From Kapaibacterium sp044224925 (GTDB lineage Bacteria > Bacteroidota > Ignavibacteria > Kapaibacteriales > Kapaibacteriaceae), in the NCBI GenBank assembly GCA_044224925.1, contig JBGAJM010000008.1, positions 1-64,000 of the forward strand: a stretch of DNA of 64,000 bases. Direction: 5' to 3'. The first letter of the stretch is position 1. Every line of letters begins with the position of its first letter. A model generated the notes under the pieces. It worked only from the letters and a program-made list of their open reading frames with translations. It had not been told where the DNA came from and made no database searches. Both the position numbers and the translations under genes were made by a program. Below are positions 34,493-42,296 of the stretch, one piece after another.

Positions 34493-35014
34493 TCACTCTT
34501 TGGCCTTTGTACCAACGAGCTTCTTGATCTGATCGTAGAGATCGTCTTCGTCGCCCGCGGCGAAGGCCGCATGGGACCACACGATCTTTCCGTTCTGAAC
34601 CAGGAACGTATGCGGCACATTGTTCACGTTCATCGCACGCTTGAAGTTCTGATTCTCGTCGAGAAGCACGTCGAACTGCCAGTTCCGTGCCTTCACGAGT
34701 GGCGGCACCTTCAGCGCATTCCGGCTATCGTCGATCGAGACGGCCACGATCTTCACCCCGGTGGCCTTTTGCCATTCTTCGTACAGAGGGGCATAGGTGG
34801 TGAGCTCCATGATGCAGGGTTTGCACCACGTGGCCCAAAAACTGATCACCACGGGCGTACTGTCTGTGGACAGCGTGGCCGTGTTGACCATGTCGCCCTC
34901 GACATTCCGGAGTTGAACAGAAGGGAGAGCGTCGTGCTTCGCGTCCTGAGCCCATACATGGGCCCCAGCGAGCAGGAGGGTGGTAACCAAAACGGCGAAC
35001 GGGCGTCGGAGCAT
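34493..35014 (-). CDS. TlpA-like periplasmic thiol-disulphide oxidoreductase
   Basis: A 173-residue exported thioredoxin-fold protein. Signal peptide MLRRPFAVLVTTLLLAGAHVWA, then the active site WCKPC with Cys64 and Cys67 and the cis-proline segment VNNVPHTFLVQNGKIVW. It probably reduces disulphides in the periplasm. The ATG at 35014 is preferred over a GTG six bases earlier. It heads the tlpA-DUF6029-omp28 cluster, suggesting it serves the redox state of the CxxC-bearing Omp28-like protein. Confidence 0.9.
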   Translation of the reverse strand: MLRRPFAVLVTTLLLAGAHVWAQDAKHDALPSVQLRNVEGDMVNTATLSTDSTPVVISFWATWCKPCIMELTTYAPLYEEWQKATGVKIVAVSIDDSRNALKVPPLVKARNWQFDVLLDENQNFKRAMNVNNVPHTFLVQNGKIVWSHAAFAAGDEDDLYDQIKKLVGTKAKE

Positions 35015-35029
35015 TTGCACAAACCTTTG

Positions 35030-35037
35030 TAGTTTCG
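35030..35037 (+). promoter_or_regulatory. Candidate -7 promoter box (TAGTTTCG)
   Basis: TAGTTTCG (TAnnTTCG) lies 33 bases before the ATG of the T9SS-type protein at 35071, in the gap to the divergent tlpA gene. Only the -7-like element is recognisable. Confidence 0.3.
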
Positions 35038-35070
35038 TCAGTTACTCATTTGGGAAAGACTCGGGAAAAT

Positions 35071-35775
35071 ATGAAAAAGTCGCTACTCATTGCCGTCGTG
35101 GCCCTTGCCTGTTCGACCTTCGCAAGCGCTCAATCGTTCGTGCTCGACTCGCTTGAGCAGTACGTCAATTCCATCCCACAGTCCATAGTCTACTCGCACG
35201 GCATCCTTCGAAGCTTGTCTGACTCGGAAAAAGAGGTCCGGGTGAAGGCCGATCTGTCGGAAGTGACACTTGATCACGACGTCGCGATCTGCTTCGGCAA
35301 TCTGTGCTTCAACATCTATCGCGATGGAGACGACCCATATGAGCGCGATCCATACATGATGCCGGCAAAGTCGACCGAAGCCCTCAAAATGCTGATCACA
35401 ACACACATGGTGGAGGCTATATCGGCACCCAAATTCACGGTGTTCGATGGGAAGAACCCCACCGATGAGCTCCAGTTCCAGGTGATCTTCAATGTCTCCT
35501 CGGCAGCATCGGTGCAAGACATCTCTACCGTCGCCTCCGTCACCATGGGACCCAATCCGACCACGGACGTCGTCACCTTCAAGGGCGATCTCCTCTCGTC
35601 GATCGTTGGTGTGAACATCTATTCCATGGACGGCACACTGCGCCGTGTAGTGGGCACGAATGGTTCCACGACGATCACCGTACCGTTCGAAGGCATGGCC
35701 TCCGGAATGTATCAAGTGATGCTGTCCACCAAGAACAACGACGCCTACCGGGCAACGATCTCCGTCGTTCGTTAA
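35071..35775 (+). CDS. Secreted protein with a T9SS-type C-terminal sorting domain
   Basis: A 234-residue protein with a signal peptide (MKKSLLIAVVALACSTFASAQ) and, over about the last 80 residues, a type IX secretion sorting-like domain: MGPNPTTDVVTFKGDL, VNIYSMDGTLRRVVG, FEGMASGMYQVMLST and a short ending ATISVVR. The N-terminal 140 residues have no recognised fold and contain CFGNLCFNIY, a possible disulphide. The domain implies the organism has the PorU-type sorting machinery, not encoded in this window. DUF2723 follows 13 bases later. Confidence 0.82.
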   Translation: MKKSLLIAVVALACSTFASAQSFVLDSLEQYVNSIPQSIVYSHGILRSLSDSEKEVRVKADLSEVTLDHDVAICFGNLCFNIYRDGDDPYERDPYMMPAKSTEALKMLITTHMVEAISAPKFTVFDGKNPTDELQFQVIFNVSSAASVQDISTVASVTMGPNPTTDVVTFKGDLLSSIVGVNIYSMDGTLRRVVGTNGSTTITVPFEGMASGMYQVMLSTKNNDAYRATISVVR

Positions 35776-35788
35776 CCGAGCGACGTTC

Positions 35789-37624
35789 ATGGATCGACGT
35801 CGTCCTTTCCACCCTGCCGCCATTGCAGCTGCCATTGGCCTTGCGACCCTTGTTTCGTATCTGCTCACGCAGTATCCGGGACTGGCGTATACGGACAGTG
35901 GTGAGCTTGCTGCTGCCTGCGCCACGTTTGGCGTAGCGCATCCGACCGGCTATCCGCTGTTCACGTTGCTGGGGCATACGTGGACGTTGCTTCCGTGGCC
36001 GTCCGTGATCGGCGGGTTGAATGTGTTGGCCGCCGTCTTCGTTGCCGCCTCGGCATCGATGATGTTCCTGCTCTTGCAAGAGCTGCGCCTGTCTCGCATT
36101 GTCGCGGCCACCGGGGCTTTGTTGTACGGGTGGACGTCGATCGTGTGGGCGCAGGCCCAGTCCATCGAGGTGTATTCCCTGCACGCATTGCTACTCACCA
36201 CCACGCTCTATGCTGCGGTGCGCTCTCGCAATGCGTCGAAGAACGACGTGCGCTGGTTCGCCATCACGGCCCTCCTGTTCGGCCTGATGCTCACGAATCA
36301 CCTTTCGTCGGCCTTCCTTATGCCCGGTATCGTGCTCTTGGCACTCCCGCCGGGAACCACGCGCGCGCAGACCAAGCGACTGGCCTTGATCGCCTGCATT
36401 GGCCTGATCCCCCTTGCCCTCTACGTCACCCTCCCGCTCCGCAGCGCACAGAACCCGCCCATCAACTGGGGCATGGTGCATCGCTCCCTCGACGCCTTCC
36501 TGTATCATGTGAAGGGCACGCAGTTCGGCGTGTGGCTGTTCAGTGACGACAAGGTGGCAGGGAAGAATCTCAAGGTCTTTCTCGCAATGCTCCCGCAGGC
36601 CGTTGCCTGGATCGGACTCGTGGCCGTGGCCATTGGCGGGGTGACACTTGTCCGCCGCGAGCGGCGAACCGCACTGGCGCTGACGCTCATCCTCGTTGGC
36701 AACCTTGGCATCTCGCTGGGCTATTCGATCCCCGACATCGAGAACTACTTCCTTCCGTCGGTGATGGTGGTGATCATCCTCTCTGCCGTCGGGTTTGCGT
36801 CGGTGCTGCAGCGTGTGAAGGCAGAGCGCTTCGCCATGGCGCTGTTGCTGTTGCCGATCGTGAGCGCCGCATCGGTATGGAAGGTGCAGGATCGCTCGCA
36901 CGATCGTGCCGTCGAGGCCTATACGCGAATGATCCTCGACAATGCAGAACCGAATGCCGTGATCATCACGCATCAGTGGGACTACTTCTGCAGCGCCTTC
37001 TGGTATCTCCAGACCGTTGAGGGCGTTCGTCCGGATGTGACCATCATCGATAAGGAACTCCTCCGTCGCACATGGTACGTTCCCTACCTTACGTATCGCT
37101 ATCCGACAGCAATGGCCGGCACGCGTTCCGCCGCAGAGGCCTATGCTCCCTATCTGCAGCTTTTTGAAGACAAAAGCGACGAGTTCATGAAGGACCGCAC
37201 ATCGGTCATGGCCATTCAGCAACGCTTCGTTGCGCTGTTGAATGCCATTCTTCTGTCGAACGACGGAAAACGTCCGGTCTACATCACCGGCGAAATGGTG
37301 AACGAAGAACAAGGCTTTGCCACAGAACACCGTATGGTGCCGGCAGGACCGCTCATCAAACTTGTGCGCGATTCCGTGGCCATGCCGCCCTTCAACCTCT
37401 CGCGTGTGACAGATATTGCCGCTGGTCTGAGGGGACATGATCAGCGACTCGACAAGGGACTTCGCGAGGTCGTTATCGTCTCGCTTGCGCAAGCAGCACG
37501 CTATGCGTGGCAGGTAGAACACAACGTTTCCGCCTTCAAACGCATTCGCGAAGCGGTTCGTACGATGGATCCGCGTAGTATTGCCATCCGACAGCTCGAC
37601 GAAGTACACATCGACACACCGTAG
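35789..37624 (+). CDS. DUF2723 family multi-pass membrane protein
   Basis: A 611-residue protein with about ten membrane helices. The first luminal loop has TQYPGLAYTDSGELAAACATFGVAHPTGYPLF, with Asp-Ser-Gly-Glu-Leu and His-Pro-Thr-Gly-Tyr-Pro conserved in DUF2723 proteins, which have a GT-C-like architecture related to protein O-mannosyltransferases. It probably uses a polyprenyl-linked sugar at the inner membrane, but activity is inferred from topology. The C-terminal 200 residues are soluble. The gene is followed 11 bases later by the VWA-OmpA lipoprotein gene. Confidence 0.88.
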   Translation: MDRRRPFHPAAIAAAIGLATLVSYLLTQYPGLAYTDSGELAAACATFGVAHPTGYPLFTLLGHTWTLLPWPSVIGGLNVLAAVFVAASASMMFLLLQELRLSRIVAATGALLYGWTSIVWAQAQSIEVYSLHALLLTTTLYAAVRSRNASKNDVRWFAITALLFGLMLTNHLSSAFLMPGIVLLALPPGTTRAQTKRLALIACIGLIPLALYVTLPLRSAQNPPINWGMVHRSLDAFLYHVKGTQFGVWLFSDDKVAGKNLKVFLAMLPQAVAWIGLVAVAIGGVTLVRRERRTALALTLILVGNLGISLGYSIPDIENYFLPSVMVVIILSAVGFASVLQRVKAERFAMALLLLPIVSAASVWKVQDRSHDRAVEAYTRMILDNAEPNAVIITHQWDYFCSAFWYLQTVEGVRPDVTIIDKELLRRTWYVPYLTYRYPTAMAGTRSAAEAYAPYLQLFEDKSDEFMKDRTSVMAIQQRFVALLNAILLSNDGKRPVYITGEMVNEEQGFATEHRMVPAGPLIKLVRDSVAMPPFNLSRVTDIAAGLRGHDQRLDKGLREVVIVSLAQAARYAWQVEHNVSAFKRIREAVRTMDPRSIAIRQLDEVHIDTP

Positions 37625-37635
37625 GAGAAGGGTTC

Positions 37636-39012
37636 ATGGGGTTGCGTTCACTAGTTGCCTGCTTGGGAGCAGGCATCGTTGTTCTTGGCTGTGCCGGATT
37701 CAAAGAACCACCGTCAACGGTCGACGCCGATCCGCCTCCGGGCTATGCACCGGTGTTCGTGCGCTCGATCGCACCAATGCCTGCACAAAAGCCGGCCTCG
37801 CTGAGCATGAATGCCACGCGCATCGAACGCACGAATGGCAAGACCATTCGCGTCTACTTGCACCTGGTCGATAGCACCGGCACCTACTACTACGGTGCAT
37901 CGCAAGGAGCATTCAAGCCCATGTGGTGCTCCATTGTGGAGCAGGTGGGATCCGAACGGAGCGACGTGAAGAAGTACACCCTGAAAGAGGTGACCGAACG
38001 CGACCGTGAACCAACGGCCGTTGCGCTGGTGATGGACAATAGCGGTTCGATGGGCGATCCGCGTGCGCGTGCCGTACAGGATGCGGCAGAGATGTTCGCA
38101 AAGAAGAAGGCACCCGAAGATGCCATGGCCTTCGTGCGTTATGATGAGCACGCTGTGGTCGAGTCGCCGCTCACCACCAACGTCGACACGCTTCTCGCCC
38201 ACTTGCAGAAGAATGGCTTGGAAGGGTTCGGAGGCGGCACGGCCATTCACTCCGGAATCGGCGCTGCCATCGATCACTTGAATGCTGCAGGTGGAGCGTT
38301 CAATCGGAAGGCCGTTGTGGTGTTCACGGACGGACAGGAGAACTCGTCGAAGATCACCAAGGATTCCGCCATTCTCATGGCACAGAAGTACGGCATCACG
38401 GTCTGCGCTGTCGACTTCGGAAACGGTATCAACGAAGGCTACATGGAGTCGATCTCCAAGCCCACCGGTGGTTCCTATGCGCATATCTATCGCACCGCAG
38501 AATTCCCGCTGATGTTCGAAGACGTGTACCGTCGCATCAAGAACTACTATGTGGTCGAATACACGCCGGACGAGTATGGCGTTCACACTGTCAACGTCAA
38601 GCTCTGCTTCCCGAAGGATACCGTGCAGACGTCGTTCACATATGACAACACTCCCGACGTTGGATCGATCGCCTTGCTGAACGTGTTCTTCGACAACAAC
38701 AAGTCCACTCTGCAGGCAGAATCCAAACGCGCACTGAACAATGTGGTCACGCTTATGAAGGTGTACCCTGCGATGACCATTGAAGTGCGCGGCCATACGG
38801 ACAATTCGAACAAGACGTCGGACGTGAACTACAACACCACGTTGTCACAGAAGCGTGCCGATGCGGTACGTGATGCATTGGTGAAGGCCGGGATCGATCC
38901 CAAGCGTATCACGTCGAAAGGATATGGAGACACACAACCCGTGGCCCCCAACACCACCGATGAAGGCAAGGCTCAGAACCGCCGCACAGAATTCATCGTC
39001 ATCTCTCGGTAG
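37636..39012 (+). CDS. VWA and OmpA domain lipoprotein
   Basis: A 458-residue predicted lipoprotein (lipobox IVVLGC, Cys19). Residues about 128-310 form a von Willebrand A domain: the metal-ion-dependent adhesion site DNSGS is at 134-138, with GGGTAIHSG and VVVFTDGQENS downstream. The C-terminal 110 residues form an OmpA-like peptidoglycan-binding domain (VFFDNNKSTLQAESKRALN, IEVRGHTDNSNKT, SQKRADAVRDALV). This pairs an adhesion or protein-binding head with a cell-wall anchor. A GGAGAAGG ribosome site precedes the ATG. Function unknown. Confidence 0.88.
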   Translation: MGLRSLVACLGAGIVVLGCAGFKEPPSTVDADPPPGYAPVFVRSIAPMPAQKPASLSMNATRIERTNGKTIRVYLHLVDSTGTYYYGASQGAFKPMWCSIVEQVGSERSDVKKYTLKEVTERDREPTAVALVMDNSGSMGDPRARAVQDAAEMFAKKKAPEDAMAFVRYDEHAVVESPLTTNVDTLLAHLQKNGLEGFGGGTAIHSGIGAAIDHLNAAGGAFNRKAVVVFTDGQENSSKITKDSAILMAQKYGITVCAVDFGNGINEGYMESISKPTGGSYAHIYRTAEFPLMFEDVYRRIKNYYVVEYTPDEYGVHTVNVKLCFPKDTVQTSFTYDNTPDVGSIALLNVFFDNNKSTLQAESKRALNNVVTLMKVYPAMTIEVRGHTDNSNKTSDVNYNTTLSQKRADAVRDALVKAGIDPKRITSKGYGDTQPVAPNTTDEGKAQNRRTEFIVISR

Positions 39013-39021
39013 GAGCAATGT

Positions 39022-39756
39022 ATGAGCGACGAACTTTTTCTGACGTTCGATCTCGAGACGGTAGGTCTTCCGCTCGACACGTTTGACGACGCTCAACAGG
39101 AATACCTCCTGCGCAACACTGCGAACGATGCGGAACGTGAGAAGAAGATCTCGGAGTTCGCACTCTCTCCAATCACCGGTCGCATCGTCTGTATCGGCAT
39201 GAGAGTGATGCGAGGCGGCGAGGAGGGATGGACACTTGATGGCGATGTGGCGTATTCGCTTGACGTGGATCGTGATGACGACACATCATCAACGCGATCC
39301 GAACTCCCCAGCGGGGCCACACTCTACATGGCCAGTGAGAAGTGGATGCTCGTGAATTTCTGGCGCCTGATCGAATCGCGCAGACCGCACCTGGTCTCCT
39401 TCAACGGACGTGGCTTCGATGCACCATGGCTCATGTTGCGTTCCGCTGTGTTGGGCATCCGTCCGTCCCGCAATCTCATGACGGGCACGAAATTCAACTA
39501 TCAAGGTCACACCGATCTGCTCGACGAGCTCACCTACTACAGCGGCTCTGCCAGTGGCGCAACGCGCCGCTTCAACTTTGATATGTTCGCCAAGGCCTTT
39601 GGAGTTGTCTCTCCAAAGGCGGGTGGTGTTGATGGGTCAAAGGTGCATGCACTGTTCGAGGCCGGCGACATGACAGCGATCTCGGAGTACTGTTTGCGCG
39701 ATGTTCGCGCCACGTGGGAGCTCTACTTGAAGTGGCGCTCGCTGCTCAAATTCTAA
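39022..39756 (+). CDS. Predicted DnaQ-like 3'-5' exonuclease (PolB-exo type)
   Basis: A 244-residue protein with the three exonuclease motifs of DNA polymerase B-type 3'-5' exonucleases: Exo I FDLETVG near residues 9-15, Exo II SFNGRGFDAPWL near 125-136 and Exo III YCLRDVRATWEL near 223-234, supplying the acidic metal ligands. It resembles the stand-alone DNA_pol_B_exo2 family. AGGAG lies 6 bases before the ATG. Physiological role unknown, probably nucleic acid repair or processing. Confidence 0.85.
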   Translation: MSDELFLTFDLETVGLPLDTFDDAQQEYLLRNTANDAEREKKISEFALSPITGRIVCIGMRVMRGGEEGWTLDGDVAYSLDVDRDDDTSSTRSELPSGATLYMASEKWMLVNFWRLIESRRPHLVSFNGRGFDAPWLMLRSAVLGIRPSRNLMTGTKFNYQGHTDLLDELTYYSGSASGATRRFNFDMFAKAFGVVSPKAGGVDGSKVHALFEAGDMTAISEYCLRDVRATWELYLKWRSLLKF

Positions 39757-39760
39757 CACG

Positions 39761-40633
39761 TCAGACCGGCGGATTGGCGTGGGTCTTCAGTCGTGCATGG
39801 ATGAACTGAGCGATCTCTGCGGCCAACAAGAAGACAAGTGCCGAGTAGTAGAGCCAGAGCGCCAAGCTGGCGAGCACCACGTAGCCGCCGTAGAATCGAC
39901 CCAGATTCTGCGAATGCAGAACATACCATGCGAAGAGCAGGCGGGCAGACTCCCAGAAGATCACGGCGATCCCTGTGCTCATGAGCACAATGGGCCACGG
40001 CACCCGTCGGTTCGGTACGATACGATAGATGGCAAGAAACGTAAGTGCCGTCACCACGATGGTGGTCACACGCAATGTCCAACCGAACACCCACGGCTGC
40101 CAATCGAGCGGTATGATGTCTTGGCCGGCAGTCTGAAAGAACGACATCAGCGGACTCAAGATGATGCTCGCACTGAGCAGGGTCACGAGCATCATCGTTA
40201 GCCCAATGTCCTTGAGTCGATACCACAGAAAGATCTTCGGTGTGGGAATGTGGAAGATGGCATTCAGTCCGCTCCGCATCGAGCTAAAGAGCGCCGAGGC
40301 CGTCCACACAAGGATGAAGCCGGCGATCCACCCTGCCACCGTGCTGTAATTGAAGACATTGCTGAGCTCCATGATCACGTCGGTGATGATGGACGTGGCA
40401 TTGATGCCCGTTGGGAGTACTTGCGACAATGTGACGGCGACTGTCTGCTTCACGTCGCTGGGATCCAGGAACGTGGAAATGATCGAGATCGTCATCAACA
40501 CGAAGGGGATCAAACAGAGCAACTGGTTGAAGGCGATACCGCTCGCAAGGAGATAGATATGCCGACGATCCGTGATGTCCACGAAGTCGTTCACGATCGT
40601 CCACGTCGTCTTGATCCAAGGGGGAACCTGCAT
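39761..40633 (-). CDS. YihY/BrkB family membrane protein
   Basis: A 290-residue inner-membrane protein with about six helices and the YihY/BrkB consensus: HIYLLASGIAFNQLLCLIPFVL near the start, TASALFSSMRSGLNAIF in the middle, and GGYVVLASLALWLYYSALVFLLAAEIAQ at the end. The family was once named ribonuclease BN; its true function is unresolved. The ATG at 40633 is chosen; an in-frame ATG at 40666 is an alternative. It is divergent from the Ig-like lipoprotein gene with only 40 bases between start codons. Confidence 0.88.
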   Translation of the reverse strand: MQVPPWIKTTWTIVNDFVDITDRRHIYLLASGIAFNQLLCLIPFVLMTISIISTFLDPSDVKQTVAVTLSQVLPTGINATSIITDVIMELSNVFNYSTVAGWIAGFILVWTASALFSSMRSGLNAIFHIPTPKIFLWYRLKDIGLTMMLVTLLSASIILSPLMSFFQTAGQDIIPLDWQPWVFGWTLRVTTIVVTALTFLAIYRIVPNRRVPWPIVLMSTGIAVIFWESARLLFAWYVLHSQNLGRFYGGYVVLASLALWLYYSALVFLLAAEIAQFIHARLKTHANPPV

Positions 40634-40636
40634 ATG

Positions 40637-40669
40637 CAAAGATAGGGTGCATCCTGTATCGTACATTTG
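40637..40669. promoter_or_regulatory. Face-to-face -7-like boxes between divergent genes
   Basis: TATCTTTG (40644-40637, minus) and TACATTTG (40662-40669, plus), both TAnnTTTG, lie 3 and 4 bases before the start codons at 40633 and 40674 respectively. If used, the transcripts would begin at or very near the start codons, giving essentially leaderless mRNAs. No -33 elements are clear. Confidence 0.35.
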
Positions 40670-40673
40670 TACA

Positions 40674-42290
40674 ATGCAACGTTCGATCTATCTGCTCTTG
40701 GCCGTCCTTCTCAGCTCCTGCGCCGTGAAGGTGGCCCCTTCCGGTGGCGCGGGCGACAAAGTGCCGCCAGCCGTGCAGACATTCCTTCCTGCGAACGGAT
40801 CGACGAACGTGCATCCCACATCGGTGACGGTGCTGTTCAACAAATACGTCGATCCCGGTGTGCGCAGCGTGGTGATCGTCCAACCCGAGGTGCCGTATCG
40901 CGTGTCATATGCGGGGAACGAGATCTCGGTCGACTTCCAGCGTGAGCTCGACTCGAACACCACCTATAGCGTCACCATCGGCGCGAACTATACGGACACA
41001 CACAACAATCGTCCCGAACAAAGCGCTTCGGTGGTCTTCTCCACCGGTGCACAGATCGATACCGGCACCATCTCCGGCACGGTGCGGTCCGCAACCACCG
41101 ACAACCTGATCGTCTTCTGTTATGCGCTCGATGGAATGAATGCCGACACGTTGTTGCCATCACATACATCGCCGCGTAATCGGATGCCCGTGGGAACTTC
41201 AGGAGCGTTCACCATCAATGGATTGCATGACGGACTCTATCGTGTGATGGCCGTGGTGGACGTGAACAGGAACGCACTGCTGGACCCCAACGAAGACTTC
41301 GGCATGCCCACGTCGGATACGCGCATCGTCAATGGCACAGCCCATCCCGTCCATCTGCATGTTGGCCCGGCACGCGACGTCTTCCGTCCCTATCTGTCGC
41401 GTGCACGGAGTACCTCCACACGCACGATCATTGCCACGATGAGCGAGAACGTCGACTCGTCCGCCTTTACGCTCACTTCGTTCGTGGTACGCGACAGTGT
41501 GAGCGGCGGCATCGTGCCGCTTCGCAGCGTGTCGATCTCGCCCGAAGGAAGAGACCGTGTGGTCTTGCATACGAGCACGGAGCTCACACCCGGCACCTAC
41601 TTCGTTCGCGGCGATTCCGCCACCGTACGCGATTCCGCAGGGAACATGCTCGCTGATACCGGTAAACCGATCCGATGCATCGCATCCAGCGCCTCCGATA
41701 CAACGCGGTTGCGCATCGTGTCCACATCCATGGCCGATAGTGCGCGCAAGATCTCGTCGCCGGTCACCTTCGACATTCGGTTCTCCGATGCCGTCGATCA
41801 GACATCGGCAGAATGGATCACGCCGTCCATCTATCGCTATCAGCATCGGTCCGCGGCGAAGTCTGGAACATGGGATTCGCTCTCTGTTCCACTCCGCGGA
41901 CTTCGGTCGGTGCTCGGATCTTCGATGCGCGACACCGTTCTCGTCCGACGATTCCTTACCAGCGAACGCTCCGATCCGGGAACCGTCACCGGAACACTCA
42001 CCGACTCGCTCAATACCGGAGGTCCCTACCTCCTTCGCATCCTTCTCGGCAAAGACAGCATCGTGGCCACCAAGGTGTTGCAAGGTGGCGGGGAGTGGAC
42101 CATTGAGAACGTACCCGAAGGAACGTATACGATGGACGTTGTCTTGGATGCGAACAAGAACGGACGGTATGATCACGGTCGGCTCTTTCCGTATCTCCCG
42201 TCCGAGTATGTGTGGACGGTCACAACGCCGTTGCGCGTTCGTGCGCGGTGGACCGTGGACGGTGTAGCTATTCTCCTCAAGCAAGAATGA
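40674..42290 (+). CDS. Ig-like (Big_5) domain lipoprotein
   Basis: A 538-residue predicted lipoprotein (lipobox LLSSC, Cys16). The mature start AVKVAPSGGAGDKVPPAV and a Big_5/SbsA-type Ig domain (about 30-130; FLPANGSTNVHPTSVTVLFN, LDSNTTYSVTIGANYTD) match a widespread Bacteroidota lipoprotein family. A prealbumin-like region (about 145-230) and later beta domains follow, with the family-typical ending DANKNGRYDHG and VRARWTVDG. Location is probably the outer membrane; role unknown. The stop lies 6 bases before the sugar dehydrogenase gene. Confidence 0.85.
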   Translation: MQRSIYLLLAVLLSSCAVKVAPSGGAGDKVPPAVQTFLPANGSTNVHPTSVTVLFNKYVDPGVRSVVIVQPEVPYRVSYAGNEISVDFQRELDSNTTYSVTIGANYTDTHNNRPEQSASVVFSTGAQIDTGTISGTVRSATTDNLIVFCYALDGMNADTLLPSHTSPRNRMPVGTSGAFTINGLHDGLYRVMAVVDVNRNALLDPNEDFGMPTSDTRIVNGTAHPVHLHVGPARDVFRPYLSRARSTSTRTIIATMSENVDSSAFTLTSFVVRDSVSGGIVPLRSVSISPEGRDRVVLHTSTELTPGTYFVRGDSATVRDSAGNMLADTGKPIRCIASSASDTTRLRIVSTSMADSARKISSPVTFDIRFSDAVDQTSAEWITPSIYRYQHRSAAKSGTWDSLSVPLRGLRSVLGSSMRDTVLVRRFLTSERSDPGTVTGTLTDSLNTGGPYLLRILLGKDSIVATKVLQGGGEWTIENVPEGTYTMDVVLDANKNGRYDHGRLFPYLPSEYVWTVTTPLRVRARWTVDGVAILLKQE

Positions 42291-42296
42291 ACGGAC

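Noticed and set aside
36191..37609. A 472-residue antisense frame within DUF2723
   Set aside because: Same reasoning: antisense to a conserved multi-helix membrane protein and without any recognisable feature.
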